Assembly (NCBI GenBank): GCA_024500155.1
Contig: CM044862.1
Coordinates: 48,432,001-48,496,000 of the forward strand
Source of the DNA: Chenopodium formosanum
Taxonomy: Eukaryota; Streptophyta; Magnoliopsida; Caryophyllales; Amaranthaceae
Length of the DNA stretch: 64,000 bases
Direction: 5' to 3'
The position numbers and the translations under genes are program-made. Of this stretch, positions 59,268 through 64,000 are shown piece after piece. How positions within the stretch are numbered: position 1 is the stretch's first letter; each line of letters starts with the position of its first letter. The notes beneath the pieces were generated by a model, which did not search any database, was not told the origin of the DNA, and was given only the letters and a program-made list of their open reading frames with translations.

Positions 59268-59553
59268 TTTAAATGCACGGAGTTTTAGGATAAATTGGAG
59301 AAAATAATTAATTATGGAGGTAGTGGGGTTGGTGGAAGAATAAAAAAAATTATAAAAAGCAAGAATATATAGTTGAAAGAATTGGAAGAGAGAATATAAA
59401 TGTAATTAAATATGATTTATGTTGGGTCCACTAGTTGAGAAAAATAAATTAAATATTCTAAAAGCTTTCCAAATAAGGAAATGAAACAATTATTTAAAAA
59501 TTGCCGAGAATGGAAAGTGGAACAAGTATTAAAAAACTGAGAGAGTAAATAAA
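59268..59553. mobile_element. MITE, intact copy of the family split at 29300/59147
   Basis: It begins around CTCCATCCGTTTTTAAATGC and ends near AAAAAACTGAGAGAGTA. The interior shares long stretches with 29300-29496 and 59147-59228 (TTGGAGAAA...TATGGAGGTAGT..., TTGGGTCCACTAGTTG). The terminal CTCC.../...GAGAG bases suggest a Stowaway-like superfamily. Confidence 0.6.
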
Positions 59554-59647
59554 ATATGTTTATCTAATGGCAAAACTATAAATATGAATCTCACACGAGT
59601 TGATTTATTTACAAATATGTCATAATCTATATCATTAACCCATAATA

Positions 59648-59832
59648 AAAATAGGAAGTTAGCAACAGTAACTCTTTGAGTTATTACACTAGCACCTTCG
59701 AATTTAATGGATTTCCGGAATTACCCTTTGTGTCTTAGTTAGCAACAGTAGCTCTTTGAGTTATTACATTAACAACCCCGACATTAACAACCCCGAATTA
59801 AATGGATTGCCGGAATTACCCTTTGTGTCTTT
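59648..59832. repeat. Subterminal tandem duplication in element B
   Basis: AGTTAGCAACAGTARCTCTTTGAG followed by TTATTACA and ending GGAATTACCCTTTGTGTCT appears twice (about 59653-59737 and 59738-59832). The second copy has an extra internal ACATTAACAACCCCGA repeat. Subterminal repeats of this sort are common near Helitron 5' ends. Confidence 0.75.
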
Positions 59833-60434
59833 GCATTGTATTCTTTTTGCCAGCTATAAAGTAGACTACAGGTGTTAGTGTTTTGGCTGCCAGCTAAGGT
59901 ATTTATGTCTTGTCTTGTCTTTCAGTATAGGGGTAGGGGATGTCATCGGGGTTTGCTTTTGGTTTCGTTTGGGTTTTGTGTTTCCGTGGCTGATGAGGCT
60001 TGGAAGGGAATTCGGTTTGATTGCTGCTATGGCTGAGATTGCCTGGTATGATTTCCGCTTTTCTTTGCATTATTTCCTTTGATTTGTTGACTTGGATTGC
60101 TTTTTGTTGGATTATGAGATTGTATGCTGGTATTTTTAGCTTGTTTGATTTTGGATTTGTTGGTTTGGGCTGATTTACTACATTGCATGTTTGGTTTGTT
60201 GATTGGTTTTTGATTTGTAGGTTAGGAATATACTTAGGGTTGTTAAGTGGTAGGAAATAGATCCAATTAATTCTTGAGATGTTCTGTAGCATTAGTAATT
60301 TGTGCATTGCCTTATGAAGAAACTTAAGGCAGAATAATGCCTTGGGGACTACTCAATTGTACTTCTGAGGGGGCGGAAAAGGACTTGCATTGGTTAACTT
60401 AGGGTTACCCTTGTGGGTATAGTCGGTTAAGCGG

Positions 60435-60448
60435 CCTATAAATAGAGG
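60435..60448 (+). promoter_or_regulatory. Probable TATA box for the copy B dsRBD-like gene
   Basis: CCTATAAATAGAG is a strong plant TATA match. The start codon is 920 bp downstream, and an intron acceptor sits just before it (CATTACAG|GTTATGG), so a spliced leader is likely. A possible donor is at about 60993 (CTAAG|GTAATT). Confidence 0.55.
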
Positions 60449-61370
60449 TACAGGCTGCTGGGTTTTTTCATGTATTCATTTCTGTATTTCTGGATATGGT
60501 GCTTTGAGATTGATTTGTAAAGGTATTTACTAGGTTGTGGTTATTTGGTTGCAAATGGTATTTTTGAGAAAATGGTATTTTTGAGAAAAATGAAGAATCT
60601 CTAACGATTTGAATAGTGCTGTGATATTTTTTTGACAAATTGGACGTTCTTGGCAAATCGAATCTTAACATTATAATGTTTATAGTTTTTTGTTGCGGTG
60701 TAATGTTTTTTTGGGTTACTACCGTTGATTAAGTTTGTAATCCTTGGATATCATTATTTGAATACTCGCGAAAACACTGAAAATCAACTACTATATCTTC
60801 TTTATTAAATCAGATAGATTAGTTTGAGATGATCTTTTAAGGGTGTGGTCTGTCTGAAATGGTTATTAATTAATAGTCTATTTTACATGTTTAAAGTTGT
60901 GTCTTTTTTTGTATTACAGGTTTGGTGAATCTATTTTGTGGTTTGGTGCATTTAAGAGTCAGTGTGTTTTATTTAGTGTGCAAGAATTTCTAAGGTAATT
61001 CCTTACACTTGTTTTATTATGGGTTATAGATTTATTATAGAGCTATATTTATGAATAGTAGTAGTGATTTCTTATGATGTGCTTAAAAATTCTTTGTTGC
61101 TTTTGTTAGATTTTTTTTTTTATAGCCTTGTTCTATTTTTTGCTTTATTTTGCCTTGTTATTTACAAGGTTGTTGTTTTGGTTGTGCATGGTCTGTTTAC
61201 AGAAAAGTCCTTAGCCTTTAGAGATATTTCCTTTGTCTTATTAGGTTGCCCTTTGATTAGAGTTTTGTACGTAGGTTAGTTAGCTCTGTAGATACGCTAT
61301 GACGGTGTTTTTTGGAAGAAACACGGTTTCCCTGGTCTGAATTATGTCCTGGATTTTGCCATTACAGGTT

Positions 61371-62360
61371 ATGGCTAGACGAACGAACAAAGTCTGTGTC
61401 CCTTTCCAGCCTCTTTTGGAAAAGATTGTTGCTTGGCTCCAGTTTCCACCTCCATTCTATGGATTTATAGATGTTGCTAAGAACAATACCTTTGTTCGAG
61501 TTGGCCGTCCAAATACACGTGCAAGGTTTCTTTTTTATGGTGGAGATGCCAGTTCGGCAGAAGAGTCTCGCGAAAGAGCAGCTCACAAGGCTGTGAAGCG
61601 TTTGATTGGTCGGTTTAATGTTCGAGTAGATGACTTTACACATGAACGCCTTAAGATGTATCGTCTGTGTGTGAAGCTATATAAAAATAGATGCGCTGAA
61701 TTAGTCCAGGAGAGAGAGGACCTGAACCGCATACGATTAAATTGCATTTTAGGGGAGAATGCAGCATTTCATGATATCCATGTTTCAGTTGATTTTGCAC
61801 AATTTCTGGGTGTCTTGGTGAGGAAAACTGGTGTCACTGCAACTGCCATTGAGACTACTATGGTACAGGGACATGGTTATATTTCATGGCTTATGGTATC
61901 CTGTCCTGATAGTAATATTATCATGGAGTGTATTTTTAGTGAGCCTTGTGCTGAAGCAGCTACAGCTGAGCAGCGAGTTGCAAAGAAAGCATCCTTTTTC
62001 ATAGCTTCTCAGTTTCATCTAGAAATTGTTGATGCAAACTATGGTTCTTCGGCAAAGCTAAGTGCCGAATGTTCTTTGATACGAGAAAAGTATCTGATCC
62101 TGAAAGGTCATCTTGAATGTTTGGAAAAGAGCTCTGAACAATCTGATCCTGCTAATTGTTCAGGGATTGATTGCTGTGTGACACCGACTGGTGAAGAATC
62201 ACAGATACCAGTCCTTGCTCTTCCACCGAGTCGTCCGCTTAAACGTAGGGTTGTTGTGGAAGGAAGTTCTAAGAATGCTATGGAAGTAGAGACTTCAGAG
62301 CGCCTTGTTACTGGTCTACTAGATTTAGAATTTGTATTTAAGCGTGCTAGGGTTAATTAG
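61371..62360 (+). CDS. Protein with two dsRBD-like modules, Helitron-linked (copy B)
   Basis: 329 residues, one coding exon. I start it at 61371 (MARRTNK), not at the in-frame 61344 ATG, because the acceptor CATTACAG|GTT lies between them, exactly as in copy A. Modules at residues 11-88 (PFQPLLEKIVAWL...FLFYGGDA...SRERAAHKAVKRLIGRF) and 141-221 (ISWLMVSCPD...QRVAKKASFFIASQFHLEIVD) occupy the same residue numbers as in copy A. Shared details include the FQ.LL start, GG before helix 2, MYRL in the linker, SWL, MECI / LECV, D-NYG after module 2, ALPP, and the closing LEFVFKRARVN. The sequences have diverged widely, yet both frames are open, which suggests selection. Likely a nucleic-acid-binding partner of Rep; dsRBD assignment is by pattern. 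Confidence 0.78.
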   Translation: MARRTNKVCVPFQPLLEKIVAWLQFPPPFYGFIDVAKNNTFVRVGRPNTRARFLFYGGDASSAEESRERAAHKAVKRLIGRFNVRVDDFTHERLKMYRLCVKLYKNRCAELVQEREDLNRIRLNCILGENAAFHDIHVSVDFAQFLGVLVRKTGVTATAIETTMVQGHGYISWLMVSCPDSNIIMECIFSEPCAEAATAEQRVAKKASFFIASQFHLEIVDANYGSSAKLSAECSLIREKYLILKGHLECLEKSSEQSDPANCSGIDCCVTPTGEESQIPVLALPPSRPLKRRVVVEGSSKNAMEVETSERLVTGLLDLEFVFKRARVN

Positions 62361-63125
62361 CTATATGTCATAGAGCATGCTTGTTTTGGATATTGGATTT
62401 AAGGACTTGTACTAAGTTGTTAGGGCTACTCTCTGTAATAGTAGTATTAGTATGCTCCTTATGCTTATTAGTAACTATTGTCTTATGACTAGGCTGTAGT
62501 TTCTGTTTCTATTGTCTATGTACTTCTTTTGATGTAATGAATCTTATATTTTCAGTCTCTTGAATATGATGCTTTGCTATTTACATAATTTTGTTATATA
62601 TATGTGTTTCTTGTTGTATTGTTTACTGTGTTTTCATTTTATTTAAGGTTTAAAATTTGAATATTTAATCTTTTACAAACAAACAAGAATAGAAGTGTTT
62701 GGTTTGTTTTGGAGAAAGTCTTCCCACATAATTCCTATTTTGGGTTGCATTTTCAGTTTCAGCAAAGCTTATTACGCTTCGGACTATTTGCTCCAGTGCA
62801 GCTACAACAAGAAATTCAAACTCTGTCGTCTGTAACCATGGGTACTTTAGGGAACTGTAGTTGTGTTTACCATATTGTGTTTTACATATTTATCATATGC
62901 AGCTTTTGTGTTTGAGAATAAATTGGAGGTGTTGCATGCTAGATTGTCGTTATGGTTTACCAAAGCTATCACGCAAGAGTTGTAAACGCTTAAACCAGGC
63001 CGCACAAAGAAAAACTCAATCAGCATTTGCGTGGTAAAAAATGCTTGGCTTCTTATCTGTATTAATTAAATAAATTGCTTCTTTGGAAGTATATAACTGA
63101 AAGTGGTTTACATTGTAGCCCGTCT
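62361..63125. other. Spacer between dsRBD-like and Rep genes of element B
   Basis: 765 bp, AT-rich. It holds the 3' UTR of the dsRBD-like gene and presumably the Rep promoter. No coding exon recognised. Confidence 0.45.
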
Positions 63126-64000
63126 ATGTCAGATAATCAGTATCAGGATGCAATTTTGTGTCAGATTCGAACAACAAAGAAACGTAAATGTATACAGACA
63201 CTAGCTAATCCACGTGGAGATAGGTACTGAGTGAAGGACTTGGGGTTTGCTTGTATTCTTGTTTACTGTTTTGTTATATCTTGATATTGGTAGATTATTT
63301 ACTTGGTTTATGTCACTGTGTTTTTTGTTCTGGATTAGCTTTAGGTGCTTAAAATTAGCTTGCAAAACTGGAATATGATCTCTGATATTACTAAACTAGC
63401 TTTTTGTGCAGTGTAACGCAGGAAAGCGTGGCTACCTGTTCAACAGCTACTTCTACTAATCGACTCAAAGAAAGTAATAAATTTCAGTAATGCTTTACAT
63501 TTTAGAAGTGGATATTATAAACGGTAATAATTGTGGTTTTTTTGTTGGGTTTTGGCATATCTTCTTGGCGCTGCTACACATCGAGTGTTGCCAATAGATG
63601 CATTGAGACTTTCTGCACCTGCTTACTGTCCTGAATGTGGTGCAAAGAAATTTATGTTCGAGTCCCTCCACTTTTGCTGTGGCAATGGAGATATTGAAAT
63701 AGCAGCAAATGAGTGTCCTGCTGAGCTCATCTACTTGTTTACTTCAAAGGATGAAATTGTTGTTCATTTTCGGAAGTATGCTAGATTGTATAACAACTTG
63801 TTCGCGTACAGTTCTCTTGGTGGCCATTTTGATTCAAAGAGCAAAAAAGGAATTTATGTATTCAAAATGCATGGTCAGATGTATCATTTTGTCCCAGATT
63901 TATTGCCCGAAAAGAAGCATCCTAAATACCTGCAGTTATACTTTTATGATGGACAACATGAGGTTGAAAATAGGTTGGGTTCTTTTCCAGAAGTAAGAGA
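63126..64000 (+). CDS. Helitron Rep gene of element B, 5' part
   Basis: Exons 63126-63223 (98 nt, MSDNQYQDAILCQIRTTKKR), 63412-63473 and 63586 to the window end, with GT-AG borders and matching phases. The third exon carries the Helitron zinc finger (YCPECGAKKF...HFCCGNG) and continues FTSKDEIVVHFRKYARLYN and KYLQLYFYDG, open to 64000. It is clearly homologous to the exon 23528-24409 of element A (for example GAKKF, HFCCGNG, KGIYVF, PKYLQLYFYD). The HUH, twin-tyrosine and helicase parts lie beyond the window. Compared with A, the short Lys-rich exons between the first and the zinc-finger exon are reduced to one. Confidence 0.85.

Larger units (their letters stand above)
59626..64000 (+). mobile_element. 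Helitron-like element B (plus strand), 5' end proposed, 3' end off-window
   Basis: The proposed 5' end is A|TCTATATCATTAACC at 59626, similar to the TCTATAYTATTAA-type starts of plant Helitrons. It is followed by a subterminal duplication, a TATA box, the dsRBD-like gene (61371-62360) and the start of a Rep gene (63126 to the window end). Gene order and orientation match element A. The 5' end rests on short similarity only and could be wrong; the coding content is the stronger evidence. Confidence 0.5.

Noticed and set aside
57647..60671. Minus-strand Asn/Ile-rich ORFs (57647, 59903, 60468)
   Set aside because: They lie in an LTR and in leader sequence, have AT-driven composition and show no conserved motif.
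61344..61370. Upstream in-frame ATG of the copy B dsRBD-like gene
   Set aside because: An intron acceptor lies between it and 61371, matching copy A, so these codons are probably intronic.
63709..63996. A 95-residue ORF at the window end
   Set aside because: It is in another frame from the Helitron Rep exon, whose frame is open and conserved here.

Overview
The window is plant nuclear DNA, almost certainly from a eudicot. It has two spliced single-copy-type plant genes with GT-AG introns (a PUB14-like U-box E3 ligase and an ARA6/RABF1-type Rab GTPase), and most of the rest is plant transposable elements. I cannot name the species.

Layout: (1) 1-5796 is a nest of minus-strand LTR retrotransposons: a small non-autonomous element (1-1976, cut by the window edge) inside the 3' LTR of a Copia-type remnant (1977-5796), which also holds MITEs and a 207-bp LTR. 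This nest precedes the first visible exon of (2) the PUB14-like gene (plus, 6203-9256, first exon not in view), whose intron carries a MULE-type transposon with a perfect 9-bp target duplication. (3) The RABF1 gene (minus, 10667-16880) faces it tail to tail. All eight coding exons can be traced and give a 202-residue protein; its introns hold MITEs and a LINE tail. (4) At 16984, just upstream of the RABF1 start codon, is a Helitron 3' terminus (hairpin plus CTAG). To its right lie an acidic ORF, a coiled-coil ORF, a broken B3-domain gene, a broken Helitron Rep gene and a gene for a protein with two dsRBD-like modules. (5) 29300-59553 is a multi-level nest: a MITE was hit by a MULE-like MITE, which was hit by a large gag-only LTR element (29550-58331, TSD CTACT). 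That element was then hit by an Athila-like LTR element (31218-41397), an L1-type LINE (about 41888-44370) and a complete-length Ty3/Gypsy element (50324-56415). (6) 59626-64000 is a second, diverged Helitron-like unit on the plus strand, again dsRBD-like gene first and Rep gene second, running off the window.

The most interesting content is the pair of Helitron-like units in (4) and (6). They share gene order, an intron acceptor three bases before the start codon of the dsRBD-like ORF, the positions of both dsRBD-like modules, and a first Rep coding exon of exactly 98 nt. This suggests a Helitron lineage with a conserved companion protein that may bind nucleic acid. The two units point away from each other, and the LTR nest has been inserted between them.

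Gene models come from reading splice sites and protein similarity by eye. Family names rest on recognised motifs, not on searches.
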